Assembly (NCBI RefSeq): GCF_028682175.1 | Contig: NZ_JANHKS010000017.1 | Span: forward strand, 47,915-111,914 | Reading direction: 5' to 3' | Source of the DNA: Pseudomonas putida | GTDB taxonomy: Bacteria > Pseudomonadota > Gammaproteobacteria > Pseudomonadales > Pseudomonadaceae | DNA: 64,000 nt | In this document: in pieces, positions 1-7,663 of the stretch | How positions within the stretch are numbered: the first letter of the stretch is position 1 | Layout of the letters: each line of letters opens with the position of its first letter | The notes under the pieces: model-generated | What the model saw: the letters and a program-made list of their open reading frames with translations, nothing else | Told to the model about the DNA's origin: nothing | Databases searched by the model: none | Translations under genes and position numbers: made by a program

Positions 1-119
1 AGGATTTGAGGGGATACCGATAGAGCGCGCTAAGGTGCAGCATGAAAGCGTCCTTGAAGTGACGAAGCGGGAAGCCCCCACTTTATACGAGCCATCACCT
101 TCGCGAACGGTACAGATAC

Positions 120-147
120 AAAAAAGCCCCTCCATACAGCGAGGGGC
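120..147 (-). terminator. Intrinsic terminator of cheV
   Basis: A 7-bp perfect stem (GCCCCTC at 126-132 with GAGGGGC at 141-147) is preceded on the plus strand by an A run. Read on the minus strand this is a GC hairpin followed by U residues, 16 bases after the cheV stop codon. Bases 1-119 show no gene. Confidence 0.85.
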
Positions 148-163
148 CTGAAACCCTGGTGAC

Positions 164-1090
164 TCAGTTGTCGAGCATCAGACGCTCGCGCACCACATCC
201 ACCAGCTTGTCCGGCTGGAACTTGGACAGGAAGTTGTCGCAGCCGACCTTCTTGACCATCGATTCGTTGAAGCTCCCCGACAACGACGTATGCAGCACCA
301 CATAGAGTCCGCGCAGCCGCGGGTCGTTGCGAATCTCGGTGGTCAGGCGGTAACCGTCCATTTCCGGCATCTCGGCATCGGTGAAGACCATCAGCAGCTT
401 GTCGGTCACCACCTCGCCGCTGTCCGCCCAGCCCTTGAGCATGTTCAACGCCTTGAGGCCGTCACTGGCCACGTGCATTTTCACGCCCAACTGACCCAGC
501 GTATCGCGCAACTGCGACAACGCCACATTGGAGTCATCGACCAGCAGGACTTCACGACCGCGAGCGCGCGCCAGCACCGGATCATCGAGCTTGTCGCGGG
601 ACACCTTGGCGCTGTAGGGCACGATCTCCGCGAGCACTTTCTCGACGTCGATGATTTCGACCAGTTGGTCGTCGACCTTGCTGATCGCCGTGAGGTAATG
701 CTGGCGCCCGGCACTGCCCGGCGGCGGCAGGATCGCCTCCCAGTTCATGTTGACGATGCGGTCCACGCCGCCGACCAGGAACGCCTGGACCGAGCGGTTG
801 TACTCGGTGACGATGATGGTGCTCGACGGGCCCGGAACCAGCGGGCGCATGCCGATCGCCTGGGACAGGTCGATCACCGGCAGCGTCTGGCCGCGCAGGT
901 TGACCACGCCGCAGACGTACGGGTGGCGCTGCGGCATCAGGGTCAGCTTGGGCAGTTGCAGCACTTCCTGAACCTTGAACACGTTGATCGCGAACAGTTG
1001 TCGACCTGCCAGGCGAAACATGAGAATTTCCAGGCGGTTCTCACCCACCAGCTGTGTACGTTGATCTACCGTGTCGAGAATGCCAGCCAT
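164..1090 (-). CDS. cheV: Chemotaxis coupling protein CheV (CheW-REC)
   Basis: The 308-residue protein has an N-terminal CheW-like domain (about residues 15-160, with the VCGVVNLRGQTLPVIDLS signature) and a C-terminal receiver domain (about 178-305). The receiver carries the acidic pair in LLVDDSN and the phospho-acceptor Asp in VFTDAEMPEMDG. CheV couples chemoreceptors to CheA, and its receiver is thought to act as a phosphate sink or adaptation device. The length is normal for the family. It stands alone here, with no che or fli genes in the window, but it has a FliA-like promoter upstream, so it is probably expressed with the motility regulon. Pseudomonads usually carry several CheV paralogues, and which one this is cannot be decided from the window. 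Confidence 0.92.
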   Translation of the reverse strand: MAGILDTVDQRTQLVGENRLEILMFRLAGRQLFAINVFKVQEVLQLPKLTLMPQRHPYVCGVVNLRGQTLPVIDLSQAIGMRPLVPGPSSTIIVTEYNRSVQAFLVGGVDRIVNMNWEAILPPPGSAGRQHYLTAISKVDDQLVEIIDVEKVLAEIVPYSAKVSRDKLDDPVLARARGREVLLVDDSNVALSQLRDTLGQLGVKMHVASDGLKALNMLKGWADSGEVVTDKLLMVFTDAEMPEMDGYRLTTEIRNDPRLRGLYVVLHTSLSGSFNESMVKKVGCDNFLSKFQPDKLVDVVRERLMLDN

Positions 1091-1132
1091 CTGTTGCTCC
1101 TGGAGCAGGGTTCAAGTGAGTCCGCATAGCCA

Positions 1133-1159
1133 TTATCGGCAGCAGCTGCGCAAACCTGA
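1133..1159 (-). promoter_or_regulatory. FliA (sigma28)-type promoter of cheV
   Basis: Read on the minus strand the sequence is TCAGG, 14 bases, then GCCGATAA at 1140-1133. The -10 element is a perfect match to the flagellar sigma-28 consensus and the -35 element is close to the TCAAG form seen in pseudomonads. The predicted start lies about 35 bases before the cheV ATG at 1090. Confidence 0.7.
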
Positions 1160-1622
1160 GTCAGAAGATAAGCGCCTTACGCCGTATTTGATATCACATT
1201 AACATCATGTTCTACTGAGAAATATCCCGACCCGGGAAATCATCGACTATAGTGGCTCTTAGCCGCACTCTTTCTGCACCCTCGGAGAAACCCCTAGGGG
1301 CATTCCTTATCCGCCATCGGGGCAAACCTGATATTCGCGGTATCTAATTGCCATTATTGTGACGGCATTCTCATTGAATGAATGGAGTCAGATACGTGGT
1401 CGCGCTCGCGGAATCCCTCGATCCCCCCGTAAGAACAGTGATAACGGACCGCCAGATCCGACCTGCGACACGAGGAGTTGCGCAAGATCGCGTCTCGTTG
1501 GCTGCAAGAAAATTGAGAATTTCAGAAACGCCCTACAGACTTTTAATTGCCTTCAACATTAACTTTGGGCCACTCGCCCCCGGCGACTCTGGATCGCCCG
1601 CCATGAAGAGTGGAGATTTCAC
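1160..1622. other. Long intergenic region without a gene
   Basis: About 460 bases separate the cheV promoter from the Hpt-like gene. Short ORFs here have no ribosome-binding site or recognisable protein. A TATAGT hexamer near 1249 could be a -10 box reading towards the Hpt-like gene, and CCCCTAGGGG near 1293 is a perfect 10-bp palindrome. The long untranslated stretch may hold a leader or small RNA, but no terminator-like hairpin was found to support one. Confidence 0.4.
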
Positions 1623-2132
1623 ATGCTGAACGGCAATGAATGGCATCAACTGCACGGTGATTTTCTCAACGACGGCCAACGCCTGCTGGATCGCGCGGAC
1701 GAATGCCTGAGCCACCTGGAACTGATCAACGACGACAAGGACGCCATCGAAGCCCTGCTCGGCGTCCTGCAACGCATCGCCGGCCTGGCCGACGCTGCCA
1801 GCGTGGCGCCGGTCGCGGGTTTCTCCCGACAGTTGCGCTATCTGCTGTATTTCGCAGGCGCCACCGGGCGTTTGCAGCCCAAGGCACTGGTGTCGCTGCG
1901 CCAGTGCCTGTCGCTGTTGTCGTGGCAGATCGAGCTGATCGACCCCGTCACGGGCCTCTTGCCGCTGGACGATCAGGAGCAGCACGAACTGCTTGAACAG
2001 TTTGGCTGCTGCTGCGGCATCGGTACCCTCGAAAACAGCAATACCGTCACCGTCGACTGGCCCGTTACCCTCAAATTAGTGCATCGCGAACCGCCCCCAG
2101 ACGAGCACGTCGGCCACACCGGCGCACGCTGA
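1623..2132 (+). CDS. Hpt-like four-helix protein lacking the phospho-histidine
   Basis: This is a 169-residue soluble protein. Residues about 10-115 have the spacing of a CheA P1/Hpt helical bundle. The segment VLQRIAGLADAASVAP (residues 48-63) lines up with the Hpt motif (F-H-T-I-K-G-x-A), but Gln50 occupies the place of the phosphorylated His and Ala53 that of the conserved Lys. If the alignment is right, the protein cannot accept phosphate at the usual site and would act as a binding or decoy partner of receivers. The C-terminal 40 residues look disordered and include a CCC cluster around residue 129. It lies between cheV and a kinase/regulator pair, as a single gene. The assignment is by eye only, and an unrelated helical protein is possible. 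Confidence 0.5.
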   Translation: MLNGNEWHQLHGDFLNDGQRLLDRADECLSHLELINDDKDAIEALLGVLQRIAGLADAASVAPVAGFSRQLRYLLYFAGATGRLQPKALVSLRQCLSLLSWQIELIDPVTGLLPLDDQEQHELLEQFGCCCGIGTLENSNTVTVDWPVTLKLVHREPPPDEHVGHTGAR

Positions 2133-2601
2133 CCCTTTTCAGTCTCGACGCTGCCGGCATGTCACCAACCTGGACGACATGCCTGAAAACGACAATTGAT
2201 CTTCACCATCACTGGAACATGGCCAAACGCGACATGCCTGCAACTTCCTCCTTGCCTCGCGACGCGGCAAGCGGCACGCTGAAGTTCTGAAGCAGGACAC
2301 CCCTATTGTTGCCGGGCTTTTCCAACTCCAATAATTAGCACCATCGTTCCACCGTCAGATCCTGACTAATCGGACAAATACCTTGCTGGTCTTATTTACA
2401 CTCAAGGCTTATTAACGTCAGCATTTAAGGTAAGATCGGCGCCCGCGAATGAACGCCGAAAGTGTTTACGCGCATTACCGTTGTTGAACGTCGACCCCAG
2501 ATTTTTTGTATACACGTAACAGGCCAGCAGCTGTGCTTCATTCTGTTGACCTCCTTAAGTGGCCTGACAACTATTGCTCAGGTATCCGCAACAATAATCC
2601 G
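2133..2601. other. Intergenic region upstream of the NarL-type kinase
   Basis: About 470 bases are more AT-rich than their surroundings (for example near 2330-2440 and 2495-2520). They presumably hold the promoter of the kinase/regulator pair. An open frame reaches back to 2506 in the kinase frame, and another to 2462 in a different frame, but neither has a convincing ribosome-binding site or family-like sequence. Confidence 0.35.
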
Positions 2602-3507
2602 ATGGCTTCATCCGCTATGCATGGCAGCAACAGTATTTCCAGGTCCTGGGCCTTGGGCTCGAACAAAGCATTACGATGGGCAGCACTCTCGTGCCTGGCA
2701 GCAAGCGCATGCAATGTCGGCGTTTACCTTTTCGGCAACGGCCTGCCATGGGGCCTGCTGGTGCTCAACGTCCTGGTTTTCCTGAGCATTGGCTACAGCA
2801 TCAGCCGTCCCAGCCACACCATCGAGTTTCAGCCTCAGGAACTGGCGCAGCATATGCTCCAGGTCCAGGAGACCGAACGCCATCGCCTGAGCCGCGAGTT
2901 GCACGACGACATCGGCCAGATGCTGACCGCAGCGAAGATGCAGAGCGACTGGCTGCAACGCCGGGCCGCCCAGGACCTGCACCCTCAGTGCGCCATGCTC
3001 AACAACATTCTGGACGAGACCCTGGCCAAGGTTCGGGACGTGTCGGCCATTCTGAATCCGCGCCAACTGACCAGCCTGGGTCTTGAAGCCAGCCTGCGCG
3101 AACACCTGCTGCGCACGCTGGCCGACACCTCGATCCTCTGGAGCCTGGAGTGCCATCAGCGCCTGGCGGGAATCCCCGAGGAGATGGCCGTCGCGGCGTT
3201 TCGCATCACCCAGGAAGCCGTGACCAACATGCTGCGCCACGCCCAGGCCCGCAATCTGCTGGTGCGGATTCAGCGCCGTCCCGAAGGCCTGGCGTTGAGC
3301 GTATCGGACGATGGCCTGGGGTTCTCCCCGGCCAGCAACCCTGGCCAGCAAGGCCAGCGCGGCATGGCGGGCATGATCGAACGCGCGACGCTGCTGGGCG
3401 GCCACCTGACCGTAGACAGCCAGCCCGGCCACGGCACTCATATCCAAGCCCTGTTCCCCTGGGCGCCCCGCGCCCGCGAACGCGCTGACATAAGTAAGCA
3501 TTCATGA
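2602..3507 (+). CDS. NarL-family membrane sensor histidine kinase
   Basis: Two hydrophobic helices (about residues 26-45 and 48-67 from the chosen ATG) form a hairpin with almost no periplasmic loop. They are followed by a HisKA_3 dimerisation/phosphotransfer domain with the H-box RELHDDIGQ (His about residue 101) and a HATPase_c domain ending in the glycine box GQRGMAGMIERA. This is the UhpB/NarX/DegS kinase class. With no periplasmic domain, the signal is probably sensed in the membrane or through partners. The start is uncertain: ATGs at 2602 and 2617 lack strong Shine-Dalgarno sites, and the frame is open from 2506. The stop overlaps the ATG of the response regulator (ATGA), so the two are translationally coupled. 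The signal and targets are unknown. Confidence 0.85.
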   Translation: MASSAMHGSNSISRSWALGSNKALRWAALSCLAASACNVGVYLFGNGLPWGLLVLNVLVFLSIGYSISRPSHTIEFQPQELAQHMLQVQETERHRLSRELHDDIGQMLTAAKMQSDWLQRRAAQDLHPQCAMLNNILDETLAKVRDVSAILNPRQLTSLGLEASLREHLLRTLADTSILWSLECHQRLAGIPEEMAVAAFRITQEAVTNMLRHAQARNLLVRIQRRPEGLALSVSDDGLGFSPASNPGQQGQRGMAGMIERATLLGGHLTVDSQPGHGTHIQALFPWAPRARERADISKHS

Positions 3508-4163
3508 TCTGCAATCTTCTTCTGGTCGATGACCACGCCCTGATCCGCGCGGGGGTACGCGCACTGGTGTCTGACATTCCCGGTTACCAGGTCATCGGCG
3601 AAGCCGCCGATGGCGCGCAATTGCTGGAAATGACCCTGGACCTGAAACCCGACATCATCCTGCTGGACATCTCGATGCGAGACAGCAACGGCCTGGATGC
3701 GCTCGAACGCCTGCACAAGGCACTGCCGGACAGCAAGGTGCTGATCCTGTCGATGCACACCGATCCGCAGATGATCATGCGCGCACTGGAAAGCGGCGCC
3801 CACGGCTACCTGCTCAAGGATGCCACTGCCACCGAGATCGAGCAGGCACTGGAAGCGCTGCGCAACGACGAGCGCTACCTGAGCCCCGCCATTGCCCACA
3901 CGGTGATCAACCAGGCACTGGTCAGCGCCCAGAACACCAGGGCGGAACCGGTGGAGAACCACAACCTCACGGCTCGCCAACTGGAGATCCTGCGCCTGAT
4001 CGTGCGCGGCAAATCCACCCGCGAAATCGCCAACGGCCTGAGCCTGAGCGTCAAGACCGTCGAAACTCACCGCTCCCAGATCATGAAACGCCTGCAGATC
4101 TACGACGTTGCGGGCCTGGTCCTGTTCTGCGTCCGGGAACGCATCATCAGCCTGGACGATTGA
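3504..4163 (+). CDS. NarL/LuxR-type response regulator
   Basis: The 219-residue protein has a receiver domain (about 1-120; acidic DDH near the N-terminus, phospho-acceptor Asp in ILLDISMRDSNG, conserved Lys in YLLKD) and a LuxR-type helix-turn-helix (about 150-215; LTARQLEILRLIVRGKSTRE and the KTVETHRSQI recognition helix). It is the cognate partner of the overlapping kinase gene and should bind DNA as a phosphorylated dimer. Nothing in the flanks reveals its regulon. After the stop there is only a repeat-filled gap. Confidence 0.93.
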   Translation: MICNLLLVDDHALIRAGVRALVSDIPGYQVIGEAADGAQLLEMTLDLKPDIILLDISMRDSNGLDALERLHKALPDSKVLILSMHTDPQMIMRALESGAHGYLLKDATATEIEQALEALRNDERYLSPAIAHTVINQALVSAQNTRAEPVENHNLTARQLEILRLIVRGKSTREIANGLSLSVKTVETHRSQIMKRLQIYDVAGLVLFCVRERIISLDD

Positions 4164-4198
4164 CCGGCCCGCACGCCGACACCGCCATCGTCCTGCCC

Positions 4199-4264
4199 TG
4201 TAGCAGCACGGCTTGCCGGCGGGCGATTTCAAGGACGCCGTCGCGGGCAAGCGCGCTCCTACAG
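4199..4264. repeat. REP-type palindrome pair
   Basis: A GTAGCAGCACGGCTTGCCGGC unit is followed in inverted orientation by a CGCGGGCAAGCGCGCTCCTACAG unit. Both are members of the Pseudomonas REP families found throughout this window. It lies just downstream of the response regulator and may act in transcript 3' end protection. Confidence 0.8.
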
Positions 4265-4329
4265 GATTGGGGCCAGGCACAGAGACCGCGTTGCTACGGG
4301 AAGGTGGCGTGTTTTAGGTGTTGATTCAA

Positions 4330-4421
4330 GTGCGCGATGGCTCAGGCGGCGCAGAGTGCGACGTCAAGGCGCCAGCCGACGCGGAGCGTCAAAACCGGCA
4401 TTCCCACGCGGAGCGTGGGAA
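4330..4421. repeat. Mosaic palindromic intergenic repeat (GCGGAGCGT type)
   Basis: A conserved stretch of about 50 bases (4330-4380) is followed by the palindromes GACGCGGAGCGTC (4378-4390) and TTCCCACGC-GGA-GCGTGGGAA (4401-4421). The first stretch is repeated at 40651-40704, and the palindromes recur at 18158-18256 and 40952-40997. Confidence 0.75.
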
Positions 4422-4446
4422 CGATCAAAACAACGATCAATAACAA

Positions 4447-4824
4447 CTAATTGAGCAACCGCTGGATCTGCGCATGCAAGCTGTCCATTGTGAACGGCTT
4501 GGCCAGAATCGGCGCCTTGCGCGCAATCGGACTGCCTGACTCGACAATCTCCGCCGGATACCCACTGATGAAGATGACCTTGAGCTCCGGTCGCAGCTTG
4601 ACCGCGGGCTCGGCGATCATCACACCCGACACACCGCCCGGCAGGCGATAGTCAGTGATCATCAGATCCAGGTGAGGTTTGGTGGCGAGGATTTCGAATG
4701 CCTGCTCACCGTTCTCCGCCTGCAACACCCGATACCCTTCTCCGGACAGATAGTCGGAGAGCAGCATCAGAATCAGCGGCTCGTCTTCGACGATCAGTAC
4801 GACATTTTCTGCATCAGAGCTCAT
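4447..4824 (-). CDS. Single-domain response regulator
   Basis: The 125-residue protein consists of one receiver domain, with DE in VEDEP near the N-terminus, the phospho-acceptor Asp in MITDYRLPGG, the Thr/Ser position in FISGYP and the Lys in LAKPF. The frame is open for 14 more codons, but the ATG at 4824 has a GAAGGCG ribosome-binding site and starts with the normal family sequence. It is the last gene of the minus-strand kinase/CheR/CheB module, 167 bases after the REC-kinase gene. It has no output domain, so it should act by protein contact or phosphate transfer. Confidence 0.88.
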   Translation of the reverse strand: MSSDAENVVLIVEDEPLILMLLSDYLSGEGYRVLQAENGEQAFEILATKPHLDLMITDYRLPGGVSGVMIAEPAVKLRPELKVIFISGYPAEIVESGSPIARKAPILAKPFTMDSLHAQIQRLLN

Positions 4825-4991
4825 TGGGACGCCTTCGATCTTGTAAATAGCTGCCATTACGACCATGGCCCGCGCTGGAGGTTGCGCAGAAAAATCAGTT
4901 ATTTACCTCAGCGGTCATGACAGATCGAAGCGAGCGCGCTGGCAACCTGACGGCAGCGCTCTGGCCCGATGTTTCCGGTGCCCGAAGGCGT

Positions 4992-6173
4992 TCAAAGCGG
5001 CAGGCTGATGCGGAACATCGAACCCTTGCCCTCTTCGCTTTCCACCGTGATCGAACCCCCGTGGGCGGCGACGATCTGATCAGAAATGAACAGGCCAAGC
5101 CCCAGCCCCGCAACCACATGGCTGGCCGACACCCGCTCGAATTGCTGAAAGATCCGTTTCTGGTTCTCGGGACTGATGCCGATGCCCTGGTCGCGAATTT
5201 CCACACGCGCCTCGTTACCCTCGCAGTACACCCGAACCTCGATGGGCTTATGGGCGCCGTATCGCAGGGCGTTGGTCAGCAGATTGGCCACCACTTGCTC
5301 AAGGCGGAACTCGTCCCACACCCCGATCACCGGCTCGCTGGCATGCAGGGTCACCACGCTTTCGGCGGCGGCGATCTGCGCCCCGTAGCTTTCCAGCAGG
5401 TTGACCACCAGCTCCGACAGGTCGAACGCGGTGGTGCGGATCGACAGTTTGCCGGTACGGATACGCGATACGTCGAGCATGTCCTCGATCAGGCGAATCA
5501 GGCTCTGGATCTGCCGTTCATCGCGCTCGACCATGGCCTTGAGCTTGTCCATGGTGAACGCCGACGCGTTGTCCTTGGCCAGGTGCAACTTGCGCAACTG
5601 GGTTTCGAGAATCAACCCGTTGAGCGGCGTACGCACTTCATGGGACACGATGGACATGAAATCGTCGCGCATGCGGATCGCGTGCTCGAGTTCATTCTGC
5701 GTCGACTTGAGCTCACGCAGCAGCGCCTCCTGCTCCTGGCGGCTGCGTTCCAGTTCCTCGACCTGTTGCTTCATGGCCTTGCGCTGGCGGTACAGGTCGA
5801 CGAATACGTTGACCTTGCTCTTGACCGCATGGATATCCAGCGGCTTGTGCAGGAAGTCCACCGCGCCACTTTCATAACCCTTGAACGCGTAGTTGTACTC
5901 GCGTGCGGCGGCGCTGACGAAAATGATCGGGATACTCTTGGTCTTCTCGGTGCTGCGCATCAGCTCGGCCAGTTCGAAACCGTCCATGCCCGGCATCTGC
6001 ACATCGAGAATCGCCATGGCGAATTCGTGCTCCAGCAGCAGCGACAACGCCTCGACGGCGGTCTGCGCCTTGAAGACCTGGCGGTCCTCGCGCTTGATGA
6101 GCGCTTCAAGGGCCAACAGGTTTTCCGGCAGATCGTCGACGATCAGCAGTTTGGCAGTGGTTTCAGTCAGCAT
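4992..6173 (-). CDS. Soluble REC-histidine kinase
   Basis: The 393-residue protein has an N-terminal receiver (about 1-125; VDDLPEN, phospho-acceptor Asp in ILDVQMPGMDG, Lys in LHKPLD), a coiled-coil linker (about 125-170), a HisKA domain with the H-box SHEVRTPLNG and a HATPase_c domain (N-box NLLTNALRYG, G-box GLGLGLFISDQ). There is no membrane segment. The arrangement allows a phosphorylated partner, such as the upstream hybrid kinase, to control a second kinase. Its ATG overlaps the end of cheB by 7 bases, so translation is coupled. The sequence matches the response-regulator/kinase proteins common in such pseudomonad clusters, but its function is not established here. Confidence 0.88.
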   Translation of the reverse strand: MLTETTAKLLIVDDLPENLLALEALIKREDRQVFKAQTAVEALSLLLEHEFAMAILDVQMPGMDGFELAELMRSTEKTKSIPIIFVSAAAREYNYAFKGYESGAVDFLHKPLDIHAVKSKVNVFVDLYRQRKAMKQQVEELERSRQEQEALLRELKSTQNELEHAIRMRDDFMSIVSHEVRTPLNGLILETQLRKLHLAKDNASAFTMDKLKAMVERDERQIQSLIRLIEDMLDVSRIRTGKLSIRTTAFDLSELVVNLLESYGAQIAAAESVVTLHASEPVIGVWDEFRLEQVVANLLTNALRYGAHKPIEVRVYCEGNEARVEIRDQGIGISPENQKRIFQQFERVSASHVVAGLGLGLFISDQIVAAHGGSITVESEEGKGSMFRISLPL

Positions 6174-6796
6174 GCAATTCGTTCCAGCTCAACCAACAAC
6201 CGCCCGATATCGGGCAAGGGCAAGAGAAAATCAGGTGTGCGCAGGGCCAGCGCGGCATCAGGCATGGTACGTACCAGCGCGCTGGCCGGGTCCTGGACTA
6301 CGGTAAGACCACCGTACTCCTTGATTCGTGCCATGCCCTGCGCACCATCGTTGTTGGCACCGGTCAGCAATACCCCCGCAAGCCTGGAATCGTAAGCATC
6401 GGCGGCCGATTCGAAGAGGATATCGATGCTCGGACGCGAGAAGAAAACCCGCTCTTCCTGGCTCAGCGACAGGCTCAGGTCGGCCTCCACAGAAAGGTGA
6501 TAACCGGGCCCGGCGAAATAGAGTGTGCCCGGCGCGATGGGTTCCTTGTCGGCCGCTTCTTTTACCGGGATCGGCACATGGGCGCTGAACACATCGGCCA
6601 ACAGGCTGCGGCGCTCATCGGGCAGGTGCAGGACGGTAATGATCGGCAAGCGATAGCCCTTGGGCAACAGGCGGAAAATCTTCAGCAAGGCCTCGACACC
6701 GCCAGCGGAGGCGCCTACCACGATGGCATCGACCGCTGGCAACGCGGGCCTGTCTACACCTGCATCGGCATCGGCGCCGGGAAAGGACGTTCTCAT
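6167..6796 (-). CDS. CheB-type methylesterase domain protein, no receiver
   Basis: The 209-residue protein is a stand-alone CheB catalytic domain. The triad positions are visible: Ser in VGASAGGVEA, His in ITVLHLPDE and Asp in TGANNDGAQGM. The canonical CheB has an N-terminal receiver that controls the esterase, and that receiver is absent. The frame is open further upstream, but the ATG at 6796 overlaps the cheR stop (ATGA) and begins family-like sequence, so it is preferred. It hydrolyses glutamyl methyl esters or deamidates Gln in chemoreceptor-type coiled coils. No receptor is encoded nearby, so the substrate may be the hybrid kinase itself or a distant receptor. Confidence 0.88.
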   Translation of the reverse strand: MRTSFPGADADAGVDRPALPAVDAIVVGASAGGVEALLKIFRLLPKGYRLPIITVLHLPDERRSLLADVFSAHVPIPVKEAADKEPIAPGTLYFAGPGYHLSVEADLSLSLSQEERVFFSRPSIDILFESAADAYDSRLAGVLLTGANNDGAQGMARIKEYGGLTVVQDPASALVRTMPDAALALRTPDFLLPLPDIGRLLVELERIAC

Positions 6797-7614
6797 GATT
6801 TGCGGTAGATCCGTTCCTGCTTGACCAGAGGCTCGAACCGGTCCTTGAAGTCTGAAAAATCCAGAGTTTCCTTGCTGCCCAGCACCAGGAAGCCCCGGTG
6901 GCCCAGGGATTCGTGAAACAGCCCGAATGCCCGGTTCTGAAGCTTCTTGTTGAAGTAGATCAGCACATTGCGACACGAGATCAATTGTGTTTCGGAAAAC
7001 ACGCTGTCGGTGGCCAGGCTATGGTCGGCGAAGGTCACGTTTTCCCGCAGCGTCTTGTCGAAGATCGCATAGTCGTAAGCTTCAGTGTAGTACTCGGAAA
7101 ACCGCCGCTTGCCGCCCGCCTTGAGGTAGTTCTCGTTGTACACGCGCACGTTCTCCATGGAGTAGATGCCTTGTTTGGCCTTCTCCAGGGACGCGGGGTT
7201 GATGTCGGTGGCATAGATGATGGTGCGGTCGAGCAGGCCTTCTTCGCGCAGCAGGATCGCCATCGAATAGACCTCCTCCCCGGTGCTGCACCCGGCAATC
7301 CAGATCTTCAACGACGGGTAGGTCTTGAGCAGCGGCACCACTTCGTGGCGGATCGCCAGGAAATGCGTCGGGTCGCGAAACATCTCGCTGACCGGAATCG
7401 TCAGGAATTGCAGCAGTTGCATGAACGCCGAAGGGTCGTGCAGCACCCGCTCCTGCAACGCCGAAATGGTCTTGACCTCGAACTGACGCAACGCATGGCC
7501 GACGCGTCGCTTGATCGACGCGCCGGAGTAGTCACGAAAGTCGTAGCTGTATTTCAGGTAGATCGCCTCGATCAGCAAGCGCAATTCAATGTCTATGTTT
7601 CGCTCAAGGGCCAT
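6793..7614 (-). CDS. CheR-type protein-glutamate methyltransferase
   Basis: The 273-residue protein has the CheR all-alpha N-terminal domain (about 1-75) and an SAM-binding domain with IAGCSTGEEVYSMAI, the acidic YATDINP motif and SCRNVLIYF. It should methylate glutamates with S-adenosylmethionine. Its gene starts 50 bases after the hybrid-kinase stop and overlaps cheB, so it is the second gene of the module. No CheA, CheW or chemoreceptor is present in the cluster, which separates it from the flagellar chemotaxis operons. Confidence 0.9.
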   Translation of the reverse strand: MALERNIDIELRLLIEAIYLKYSYDFRDYSGASIKRRVGHALRQFEVKTISALQERVLHDPSAFMQLLQFLTIPVSEMFRDPTHFLAIRHEVVPLLKTYPSLKIWIAGCSTGEEVYSMAILLREEGLLDRTIIYATDINPASLEKAKQGIYSMENVRVYNENYLKAGGKRRFSEYYTEAYDYAIFDKTLRENVTFADHSLATDSVFSETQLISCRNVLIYFNKKLQNRAFGLFHESLGHRGFLVLGSKETLDFSDFKDRFEPLVKQERIYRKS

Positions 7615-7663
7615 CAGTAAAACCTGGTCTTTCTACGGGCGTGATCCAGTTGATCGAATCCAT

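Noticed and set aside
1..119. Possible gene end at the left edge
   Set aside because: No frame with family likeness, RNA gene or terminator for an incoming gene is visible in these bases.
2462..2785. Open frame of 107 codons starting before the NarL-type kinase
   Set aside because: It runs out of frame into the kinase gene, has no ribosome site and no recognisable protein.
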